Source: Clitoria ternatea (lineage: Eukaryota > Streptophyta > Magnoliopsida > Fabales > Fabaceae). Taken from it: a stretch of 64,000 nucleotides of DNA. A model generated the notes under the pieces. It saw only the letters and a list, made by a program, of their open reading frames with translations, made no database searches and was not told the origin of the DNA. Positions 33,661 to 43,989 of this stretch are shown here, piece after piece. Position 1 is the first letter of the stretch, and each line of letters begins with the position of its first letter. The stretch spans positions 12,943,001 to 13,007,000 of the forward strand of contig CM075671.1 of NCBI GenBank assembly GCA_037962975.1, in the 5' to 3' direction. A program made the position numbers and the translations under genes.

Positions 33661-33928
33661 AATATTGTAATTGTATCTTTCAAGTAACATTATACCTCTA
33701 CAGATGGATGGAATGATGAATTAATTTGCCTTCACAATTGTTTCATGTTAATTTCCGCCTTACTGCTTTACCTAGCACTTTTGAACGCGACGTTCTGAGG
33801 AACGGTCAGAGAATACACGCCAAATTTAGAATCGCGTCCTACGTACCTCATTTGTTTTTCCCATCTTCTTTTACCATAATCTTTATCTGTTTTCTTTTGC
33901 TTTCCTGACCAAATGTTGTGGTTCCCAG
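33661..33928 (+). other. ORF1-gag spacer of Ogre 2
   Basis: No open frame. It ends in TTCTTTTGC...GTTCCCAG, and the gag frame is conserved from the very next bases in both Ogre copies (GRHPYATR against GRHPYVTR), upstream of any ATG. This makes a 3' splice site plausible. Confidence 0.45.
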
Positions 33929-36900
33929 ACACAACGGGTAGGCATCCTTACGCGACTCGGCTAAGGAAGAAACTCATAGCCGAAGTAGAGCAAGAGAGTG
34001 AGAGCCTCAGAGCCGAGATTAGTTAGCTGAAAGAACAGATGGCCGAGATGGCCAAGTTACTCGAAAGGAGAGTCACAGAGGGGGATTCTTCGGCCGGAAT
34101 TGAAGACGCTAGGCAACTACCACCTACCCCCCGACACACTCAAGGTCCTGCTGGAGGGCCAAGCGTGAACCCTGCTGCGCCTCCCCTGACAGTTCACGTT
34201 AGGAAACCAAACCCTGCTGACGCCCAGCAACCTATCTTCATAGATACGAAAAGTAATGTCATACCTTTTCTGTAATACAGACTGCCACAGGGTTATTTCC
34301 CACCGCTTCAAGAAGAGCCTGATTATCAAGAGGCGATCCTTCATACGGCTCAGTCAAATGTCCCACCCGTCCGGGACCCTCAAGCAATTCCGATCCATAC
34401 ACAAGCCATTCATACACAAGCCCCACAACCACAAGCTACCCAAACAGCCGCCAGGCCATACACTTCTATACCAAATGCCAACCCGGTATATGTCCACCTG
34501 CCATTTAGAAATACCAGTCGACACGCCACAGCGGGTCCAAGTACCACTGCAGTTACCCAGAAAAGGAGGTTGGAATTCTTGGAGAGACGATTAAGGGAAG
34601 TGGAAGGAGTCAACAGATTTGGGTTGGGCAGTGCAGTAGAACTCTACCTAACTCCGGATGTTGTTATCCTTCCTAAATTTAAGATGCCAGAATTTGACAA
34701 ATACCAGGGTTTAACTTGCCCCAAGAACCATCTCACCATGTATTGTCGAAAGATGGCTTCACATGCTTCAAATGACCCACTGTTAATTCATTGCTTCCAG
34801 GACAGCCTTGCCGGAGCTTCCCTGACATGGTATGATCACCTTAAACGTTCTTGCATCCGATGTTGGGAGAATCTAGCGGATGCTTTCATGCAACAATACA
34901 AGTACAATCTGGACATGGCACCAGATAGGGTACAACTGCAGAACATGGTGAAGAAGGAAAATGAAACGTTCAAAGAGTACGCCTAGCGATGGCATGAAAT
35001 AGCGGCATAAGTTGATACGGTTCAATCACCCTTCTATGATAGAATGATTGGGAGTATTTCAGCCCATTTCTCCAATATTGTCACTATCAGAGAACGGATA
35101 GAAAATGGCCTACAGACTGGAAAGATCATTCGAGGTCCATCTGGGACCAGGGTAGCAAGAAAACCTACGCCTGGAGAGGGTAGGAAAAAAGAAGGGGAAA
35201 CCAACTTGGTCTCCCATAACCAAGGAAGAAACCAGCCCAGGCCATTTACCCCCGTCACCTTTCCATCGACATACCATAACGCACCACAACCATATGTGGT
35301 TGCAATCCTAAATCCAAACCCACCACACTTCCGACCACCCATTATGCGACCTCCTGCACCACCACAAACACCATACCAGACACCACAGATGAACCCGCCT
35401 AATCCAAACCTTAGAAGGCAAAATAATGACCGCGCCCAACCGCAGTTTGATCCAATACCTATGACTTACACTGAGCTTCTCCCCTATCTCATTGAAAACA
35501 CATTGGTGGTTCCTTTCCCTCTAAAACCACTTCAACCACCTTACCCTCGGGGGTATGACCCGAATGCACGGTGTGACTACCACGTCGGTGCATCGGGGTA
35601 TTCCACCGAGAATTGCTTGGCGTTAAAGTTCAAAGTACGAGACCTAATCAAGGCCGATTGGATAAGTTTCGGAGAACGGAGCCCGAATATAACAACCAAT
35701 CCTTTGCCCAACCACGAAAGACCAGGGGTCAATGCTATAGGGAGGGACGAAGAATGTATTCCCACGGTTTACAATATCAGAATGACTTTGAAGATAATAC
35801 ACTCCCATATGTTTGAAATGGGGTTGATAGAGGACACATGGGACGAAGAATATGAGGATGAGCAGTTAGTGAAACGACAAGGCTTCCAGAAAACTCTTCA
35901 GGAGCTTATGGACAATCATACCGTAGGGGTCTACAGACGTCACGAGAATGAGGTAAATATAATACAAGGGCAAACTGGGGTACGGACCCCGAAGCCCCTG
36001 GTCATATTCTACAATAAGAGTGCATCGGCAGCTCCAGCTCCTGCTAAGACTCTCATCACCGTACAAGCACCCGCTCCGTTCCCTTTCAAAAGCTCCCATG
36101 CTGTGCCATGGAGGTATGATACAGATGTGGTTATCACCAATCCAGGGACAGTCGACCCTGCACCATCCTCCTTTATTACAAATATCGCCGGAGTAGGAAG
36201 AATGACCCGGAGTGGAAGGATATATGCGCCGCCTGATCCCAAATAGGATAAAACTATCGGAGAGGTAAAGACCAGGAAAGAAGTAACCGCTGGCAAGACA
36301 AAAAAGGCTGTGACTGAAGAAGAAGCCTAGGAATTTTTCAAGTTCATCCGCCACAGCGAGTACCAAGTGCTAGACCAGTTGAATCATACTCCAGCTAAGA
36401 TATCCTTATTGTCCCTGTTGATGAGTTCGGAACCACATCGGGACATATTAATGAAAGTTTTAAGCGAGGCCCATGTTAAGCATGACTTACCCGTTGACCA
36501 GTTCGGGGGCATAGTGGGGCATATTGTTGCCAACAATTACTTGACCTTCACAGATAATGAAGAACCCACTGAAGGAAGAGGGCACAACAAAGCCCTTCAT
36601 ATTTCTGTGAAGTATCGGGATTATATCTTGGCAAAAGTACTTGTGGATAATGGATCTTCTCTGAACGTGATGCCGAAATCCACATTGGTGAAACTGCCCT
36701 TTGATGGGACATACATGAGACCTAGCTCCATGGTCGTGCGGGCTTTTGATGGAACTCGCCGGGAGGTCATGGGGGAAATTGAATTGCCGATACAGATTGG
36801 ACCCTATACCTTCCAAGTGCTCTTTCAGGTTATGGATATCACGCCAGGCTATAGTTGTTTGCTAGGGCGTCCATGGATCCACTCAGCTGGGGTGGTCCCA

Positions 36901-37487
36901 TCCATACTACATCAAAAGTTAAAATTCATTATCGATAACAAGTTGGTGATTATTTCTGGAGAGGAGGACATTCTGGTTAGTAAACTCGTCTCTACCCCAT
37001 ACATTGAAGCCACCGAGGAAGCCCTCGAAACTTCATTCCAGGCCTTAGAGATAGCCAATGAAACAAGCATTGTGAAGACATCCTTCCCCAACATACCTCT
37101 AGTGGTGGCAAGAAACATGTTGCGGGATGGATACAATCCTGGAAAGGGATTGGGGAGCAAAGTCCAACCGGTGCATCTCCCAGAAAACAAGAATAGATAT
37201 GGCCTGGGGTACAAGCCCACTTCGGCAGATAGAAGAAGGGTCGAAGGAGAAAGAAAAGAAAGGAGGATGGCCCGCCTCACTAGACAAGAATTCAACACTA
37301 CGAGAATCCCCATCTGTGACCTCTATCAAAGCTTCAGGAGCGCCGGAATGATATACCCGGATCAAGTTGCTGTGGTTGAAAGCGAGCCTAATCACAATGC
37401 GGAGTTGGTATATGCTTACCACTCAGGTCAAGAACTGAGCAACTGGGAAGTCATGGAATTCCCTACAACCGTTAACGTTTTGTCAGA
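33929..37487 (+). pseudogene. gag-pro: Ogre/Tat gag-protease (element 2), broken
   Basis: One frame runs through the whole region. Gag has an N-terminal coiled coil (LIAEVEQESESLRAEI), a Pro-rich linker, the capsid block (KMPEFDKYQGLTCPKNHL, YCRKMASHASNDPLLIHCF, SLAGASLTWYDHL) and a Pro/Gln-rich part with a CDYHVGASGYSTENC knuckle-like motif. The protease follows (LVDNGSSLNVMP, LLGRPWIHSAG), then a G-patch-like segment (NMLRDGYNPGKGLG). Stops interrupt at about 34024 (TAG), 34273 (TAA), 34984 (TAG), near 35008 (TAA), 36244 (TAG) and about 36328 (TAG). The stretches between them are intact: 35044-36246 (400 aa) and 36367-37491 (374 aa). The frame joins RT in phase if the next intron is removed. 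Confidence 0.85.
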
Positions 37488-37699
37488 GTAATCACTGTTA
37501 TTTCACAACTTGGCGGTCCCCTTACTATGCCTAAGGCTTCGGGACCCGTTTTGTAATAAGGGCAAAACTTGTTATTTTTTAAAAAAAGTTAATAAACGCA
37601 TTCTAATTCCTATTACCTCATCTTTGCGCACTCTCTGTCTCTTAAACCTTTCACTTGTTTGTTTCTTTTTTCATTTGTTATAATATAACCCAAATACAG
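37488..37699 (+). other. Ogre intron between protease and RT, 212 bp
   Basis: The donor is AGA|GTAATC at 37488 and the acceptor CAAATACAG|GTTC after 37699. Joining 37487 to 37700 converts TCA GAG TAA into TCA GAG TTC and carries the gag-pro frame into the RT frame with no stop. The intron is T-rich near its 3' end. A spliced intron between protease and RT is an established feature of Ogre elements. Element 1 has a decayed version (16620-16885) with the acceptor lost. Confidence 0.8.
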
Positions 37700-39535
37700 G
37701 TTCAAAAATGATCTCCCTGAAAGTGATGAGAACTTGGTCTTGTTTCATGACTCTGATTATCCAAACGATTGTGTCTATGAGGAAGACTTTGGACCCTCGC
37801 TTGAATTGACAAGATTGTTGGAACAAGAGGATAAAGAGATTCGACCTCATCAAGAGGAAATCAAAACCATTAACCTAGGGGATGAAGGGGAAGATAAAAT
37901 GGTTAAAATAGGCACCGGCCTAAGCAAAGACCGGCAGGATGAACTGATTGAACTACTCTGGGAATTTCGGGATGTGTTTGCTTGGTCATATCAGGATATG
38001 CCAGGGTTGGATAACAGCATCGTGGAACATAAGTTGCCTCTAAAACCAGAATGTCCACCAATCAAGCAAAAGCTATAGAGAATGAAACCGGAAATGCTAC
38101 TCAAGATCAAGGAAGAGGTCAAGAAACAATTTAATGCTGGCTTCTTAGCCGTAGCCAAATATCCACAATGGGTAGCTAACATAGTTCCTGTCCCTAAGAA
38201 GGATGGAAAAGTGCAGATGTGTGTGGACTATCGAGATCTAAACAGGGCCAGCCCTAAAGACGATTTTCCTCTACCGCAGATTGATGTTTTGGTCGATAAC
38301 ACAGCCCAACACTCCATTTTCTCGTTCATGGATGGTTTCTCCGGGTACAATCAGATTAAAATGGCGCCCGAAGACATGGAAGAAACCACGTTTTTCACTC
38401 TGTGGGGTACTTTCTGTTACAAAGTAATGTCCTTCGGTTTGAAAAACGCTGGGGTAACCTATCAGAGAGCAATGGTCACTTTATTCCATGATATGATGCA
38501 TAAGGAGATAGGAGTCTACGTTGATGATATCATTGCAAAATCTAGATCTGAGGAAGATCACGTCGATGACCTAAGGAAGCTGTTTGAGCGGTTGAGGAAG
38601 TTTAAGCTCAGATTGAACCCTGCCAAGTGCACGTTTGGCGCGAGGTCAGGCAAACTGTTGGGTTTCATTGTAAGCAAGAAAGGAATCGAAGTAGACCCCG
38701 ACAAGCTCAAGGCAATCCTAGAAATGCCACCTCCTTGTATGGAAAAAGAAGTCAAAGGATTCTTGGGAAGGTTAAACTACATTGCTTGGTTCATCTCACA
38801 GTTGACATCGACCTGCGAACCGATCTTCAAGTTACTCCACAAGAACCAACCAGGACAATGGAATGAGGATTGCCAAACAGCCTTTGAGAAAATTAAGCAG
38901 TACCTACAAGAACCACCGATAATGGTACCACCAACCCCTGGGAGGCCGCTAATCTTATATCTAACAGTACTAAATGAATCCATGGGATGCATGTTAGGTC
39001 AGCATGATGAAACTGGGAAGAGGAAACATGCTATCTACTACTTAAGCAAGAAGTTCACTGATTGCGAGATGTGATACTCTGCTTTAGAACGGACTTGTTG
39101 TGCCTTAGCATGGGCCGCAAAGCGCCTAAGACAGTATATGTTGAGTCATACTACCTGGCTAGTTTCCAAGATGGATCCCATTAAGTACATCTTTGAAAGG
39201 CCAACTCTGACTGGAAGGATTGCTCAATGGCAAGTGCTGTTAACCGAGTATGACATAACATATGCCACTCAGAAAGCCATAAAAGGGAGTGCTTTGGCTG
39301 ACTACTTATCCCATCAACCCATAAGAGACTACCAACCAATGCCATTTGACTTCCCGGATGAAGATATCCTGGCATTGTCTGATGAAGAAGGTGGCAGTAA
39401 GGACAAGTGGATTTTCAGATTTGATGAAGCTTCTAACGCTTTGGGACACAGAATCGGAGCCATTTTGATTTCACCAAAGAAAGAGTTCATCCCAGTTTAT
39501 GCTCGGTTATGTTTCGATTATACCAACAACATTAC
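37700..39535 (+). pseudogene. pol: Ogre/Tat RT, RNase H and start of second RNase H
   Basis: After the intron the frame reads through an acidic linker into RT (FAWSYQDMPG, MCVDYRDLNRASPKDDFPLP, MDGFSGYNQIKM, the catalytic YVDD at residues 146-149 of the 38082 frame, KLLGFIVSKKGIEVD). The Ty3-type RNase H follows (GCMLGQHDETGK, IYYLSKKFT), with a TGA at 39072-39074. It then reads ALAWAAKRLRQYM up to KGSALADYLS. A second, archaeal-type RNase H domain starts (WIFRFDEASNALGHRIGAIL) and is cut at 39535 by the family B Athila. A second stop (TAG at 38076) lies just before the RT. A dual RNase H is a known Tat-lineage trait. Confidence 0.88.
39531..39535 (+). other. Target-site duplication ATTAC, left copy
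   Basis: ATTAC immediately left of the family B LTR. The right copy is at 52505-52509. Removing the element and one copy restores the Ogre 2 frame, since 12,974 bases leaves the phase as observed on both sides. Confidence 0.95.
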
Positions 39536-40728
39536 TGACAGGGCCCGCAAGCGCACGGGTTATGTCACGTAATATAAAAGATTATCGTTCTCCACAGGGA
39601 CTGTGTTCAAAGTACCAGCATATTGAAATTTAATTATCCACACAATTAATTTTTAAGGTTTTTATAAAATAAAGAACAAATTAAAGTTGCATAGAATATA
39701 AATAAAATAAAATTTACTTGACACTTAAAAAAAATCAGAGTTGAGAATATCTTGGGATTTCAGGGGATTAAGACTCTATTTTATGTTTAATGAATTTTAA
39801 CTTTTCATAAATAAAAATCGAATTAAGTTTTCCAAGGCGAATTTTCCAAAAGCTAATTAATATATTCCTCTCGGAATCCTATTAATGTACCTAACCTATG
39901 GAAAGCGCTGCTTAATCCTCAGAAAGGCCCATTATCGTTTTATGAAAATCCCTTTTATTTCCTCAAAAGAATTTTGATTACTTTCACGGTTTTACCGAGG
40001 TCACAAAAAGCATTTCAAAAATCTTAGGTTTAGTTCAAAGCTTTCTGGTAAAAATAAATCTCTCGATTCTATTTATTACCTAAACTTACTAATATACCCG
40101 TAAGTATACAGTTTTATCATTTAGGTTCTTGTTAGGAATTACTAAAAGCATTAAGCATAATTGAACTAAATGGAAAACAGAAATTTATTTAATTCCAAGT
40201 CAAAATAACATTAAAATAAAATATTATCATACCCCCTTTATCCCAAGATAATTAATTTAGCTACTCATGAAATAATTTAAATTCATGTAAATAATGGAAA
40301 AATAAAACATACAAGACATGGTAAAAATAAAGACTTACGGGTTTCTCCAAAAGCTCAAAATAATTTACCACTTGTATTTCCTTGTTGCAATATTCCTCCA
40401 CCAATTACAAATTGGAACACTCAATTTCACAATCCTCACAGCTCTTACACAAAAATAAAAGAGAGAAAAAGAAAATAAAAAGAGAAAGAAAATAAAATAG
40501 AGAAAGAAAACGAAAGAGAAAGAAAAGAAAAGGAATGAAGCTGATGAAGAATGGGATGCCCTCTCTGCTTGGATTGCTTCTCCTTTTATAGGCGAAGGGA
40601 GGGAGGAAGCCAGCTAAGAAAACGTGTTGCAAGTTGGAAACTTTCGGTGCATGTGATTTCCAGCTGTTCCAGTTGTCTCCAATTTGCTTATTTGTTGTTT
40701 CCAATGATTTTTGGCGCATGATTTCAGT

Positions 40729-41060
40729 GATGAATCGATTCCTCCAGGGTATTTTCCTATAAAAAACAGCATGTGAATCGATTCATAAAGGTGGGAATCG
40801 ATTCCCAACATCATGAATCGATTCATGGCATGAGGAATCAATTCATGGCATAAAAAACAGCCTGGGAATCGATTCATGGCAGGGGGAATCGATTCATACA
40901 TGTAGGAATCGATTCATGTAGTGAGGAATCGATTCCTCATGCATTTTTTTGCAATTTTGGGCCATTTTTCACATGTGAATCGATTCATGCAAGGGGGGAA
41001 TCGATTCATGCTTCAAAAATTCATTCCCTGGCACTTTTATAACGTGTGAATCGATTCACA
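40729..41060. repeat. GAATCGATTC palindrome array, LTR unit 1
   Basis: About eleven sites of TGAATCGATTCA or GGAATCGATTCC in 330 bp, a few with the core changed to CAAT. It ends with GTGTGAATCGATTCACAC, an 18-bp perfect palindrome. The same array recurs at about 42001-42333, 50581-50913 and 51853-52185. Each lies upstream (minus sense) of a TATA box. Confidence 0.9.
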
Positions 41061-42335
41061 CCTATTAGTACGGTTCTTGTTACAACCGCACTAATAGATA
41101 GCGCACTAATAGCCCATTTTCATGCTTTTGTTGCTCTTTTTTCACCGAGGCTTGTTCTTCTTGTTTCTTTATCATTTGATGGTTGTTTTTCTCTTGTTAT
41201 TGACCCTTGGATTATCTTTGTACTTGTTCCTTAATTTTATTAATTTTGATTACTTTCACGGTTTTACCGAGGTCACAAAAAGCATTTCAAAAATCTTAGG
41301 TTTAGTTCAAAGCTTTCTGGTAAAAATAAATCTCTCGATTCTATTTATTACCTAAACTTACTAATATACCCGTAAGTATACAGTTTTATCATTTAGGTTC
41401 TTGTTAGGAATTACTAAAAGCATTAAGCATAATTGAACTAAATGGAAAACAGAAATTTATATAATTCCAAGTCAAAATAACATTAAAATAAAATATTATC
41501 ATACCCCCTTTATCCCAAGATAATTAATTTAGCTACTCATGAAATAATTTAAATTCATGTAAATAATGGAAAAATAAAACATACAAGACATGGTAAAAAT
41601 AAAGACTTACGGGTTTCTTCAAAAGCTCAAAATAATTTACCACTTGTATTTCCTTGTTGCAATATTCCTCCACCAATTACAAATTGGAACACTCAATTTC
41701 ACAATCCTCATAGCTCTTACACAAAAATAAAAGAGAGAAAAAGAAAATAAAAAGAGAAAAAAAATAAAATAGAGAAAGAAAACGAAAGAGAAAGAAAAGA
41801 AAAGGAATGAAGCTGATGAAGAATGGGATGCCCTCTCTGCTTGGATTGCTTCTCCTTTTATAGGCGAAGGGAGGGAGGAAGCCAGCTAAGAAAACGCGTT
41901 GCAAGTTGGAAACTTTCGGTGCATGTGATTTCCAGCTGTTCCAGTTGTCTCCAATTTGCTTATTTGTTGTTTCCAATGATTTTCGGCGCATGATTTCAGT
42001 GATAAATCGATTCCTCCAGGGTATTTTTCTATAAAAAACAGCATGTGAATCGATTCATAAAGGTGGGAATCAATTCCCAACATCATGAATCGATTCATGG
42101 CATGAGGAATCGATTCATGGCATAAAAAACAGCCTGGGAATCGATTCATGGCAGGGGGAATCGATTCATACATGTAGGAATCGATTCATGTAGTGAGGAA
42201 TCGATTCCTCATGCATTTTTTTGCAATTTTGGGCCATTTTTCACATGTGAATCGATTCATGCAAGGGGGGAATCGATTCATGCTTCAAAAATTCATTCCC
42301 TGGCACTTTTATAACGTGTGAATCGATTCACACCT

Positions 42336-42367
42336 ATTAGTGCGGTTCTTGTTACAACCGCACTAAT
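42336..42367. repeat. 32-nt perfect hairpin beside the array
   Basis: Arms ATTAGTGCGGTT and AACCGCACTAAT with loop CTTGTTAC. It directly follows the 18-bp palindrome at 42316-42333. Unit 1 copies (about 41064-41095) have one mismatch (TAC for TGC). Confidence 0.8.
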
Positions 42368-42652
42368 AGATAGCGCACTAATAGCCCATTTTCATGCTTT
42401 TGTTGCTCTTTTTTCACCGAGGCTTGTTCTTCTTGTTTCTTTATCATTTGATGGTTGTTTTTCTCTTGTTATTGACCCTTGGATTATCTTTGTACTTGTT
42501 CCTTAATTTTATTAATTTCTGCAAAATAAAATACCCAAGTAGAATATAGTGGAAAGAAAACGAAAATCACAAAATTTAAGGAAATACAGTGCATAATGAT
42601 TAAAATCCTAAGAAAACTAAATCTAATTTATAGTGTTTAAAAACACTTATCA

Positions 42653-43989
42653 AAATACCCCAAACCAAAGCATTGCTTGTCCTTAAGCAATCACCATATT
42701 CACAAGATAAAATACAGAAAACACTAAGCTTAATAAACTAAGGAATCCAAAACAGAGAAAAAGATTTATTCAAATGCCAATATTAATTTTCTTATGTGAA
42801 TCAATTTTCATTATCAAGACAGAGGATACTCTTCTCTCAATTTTCACTCAAAGTGTTTCATGGTTTGTGTATCACTCAGATCATCATAGTCAAAAAATAT
42901 TATCATAAGTTTGTTAATAAACCAGAAACTCCACAGTTTAGATAGAAAATATGTCAAAGTCTAAAGGTTTTTCAAAGGTTGTAACGTGGCCTTGGGTTGT
43001 ATTGTTAAGGTAGGAATTTCAAGAAAAATAGAATACAAAAGGGCTTTAACATCATGAATGATTCAAATTACCATTATAATTTTAACAGAGCAAATTTTTG
43101 AACTTTTATGGACTTTTTTGGAATTCATTCAATATGATCCTTTTGATTTTCTTTTTATTTTTCTTGCTTTTCTTTGCATCCAATACCATATTTTTCTTAA
43201 GTCCTTTTTTATTTCTTTGATCCACTAAATTTCCAACTTTTTCACCATTTAAGAGAATATCAGTCAATGAAAGGTTTCAAGGAAAAATTTTCACTTTTAG
43301 GCTCAAAATGGGCAACTAGGGGTCAAATTATGCAAAATTCTGAGGCTTAAGAATAAGACCTAATTGTGCCTTTATCATCCTAAGACATATAATCAAAAAC
43401 CATTTTGAATCGGTTTAAAAACAAGTTCTAGAATATTAATGACTATGAGATTCACTCAATCAAGAAAATATGGGTTTGGAAATTTGTTTGATAAATAACC
43501 CATTTTGGCTCAAGTCTAACCATGGAAAGTCTTTTCAAAGAAAATTTTAATCACATAAGGTTCATTTAAGCATTTATTTGGCATTTAAACAATCAAATTT
43601 TGAAAATTTTACTCAAAATTTTGGGATCCTTGGATACTTTAGCCTTGTGTTCAAAGTAAATTTATCATGCAATAATGGTAAATTACAAGATTACAAACAA
43701 AATAAGGAAAACACACATGCATGAATAATATAACAATCACACAACAAAACAAAACAGTTAAGTTTTCTTACCTACCACCCCAAACCAGAATTTGACATTG
43801 TCCTCAATGTTAAAATGGATGATAAAAGTATAAGAAAACTTACCTGTAGTAACCCCAAACCGGCATCTGACATAGTTCGTTTTTTTTTAATAGAATAAAA
43901 GCTTAAAATAAAACAACAACTTTTTATAGGGTTACCTCCCTATCAGTGCTAAGTTTTAAGTCTTCAGCCAGACTTCTCACCGTTTGGAT
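42653..43989 (-). other. Family B 3' untranslated region, PPT and hairpins
   Basis: No env-like or other credible frame. The PPT (minus TTTGGTTTGGGGTATTT) abuts the LTR at 42652. A hairpin with arms ATTGCTT/AAGCAAT lies at 42672-42691. A second PPT-like CCCCAAACC tract with hairpin ACATTG/CAATGT (loop AGGA on the minus strand) is at 43788-43810, and a third tract without a clear hairpin is near 43854. Confidence 0.75.

Larger units (their letters stand above)
39536..42652 (-). mobile_element. Family B 3' LTR with internal 1.27-kb duplication
   Basis: TGACAGGGCC...ACTTATCA in plus order. It contains two tandem copies of a 1272-bp segment (39971-41242 and 41243-42514). Each copy has a minus-strand TATAAAA (40584-40590; 41856-41862) and an array of GAATCGATTC palindromes upstream of it. 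Small antisense frames repeated in each copy are not genes. Confidence 0.93.

Noticed and set aside
40405..42506. Repeated small frames in the family B LTRs (also at 50299-52358)
   Set aside because: They occur in every LTR unit, cross the promoter and palindrome array and have no known domain.
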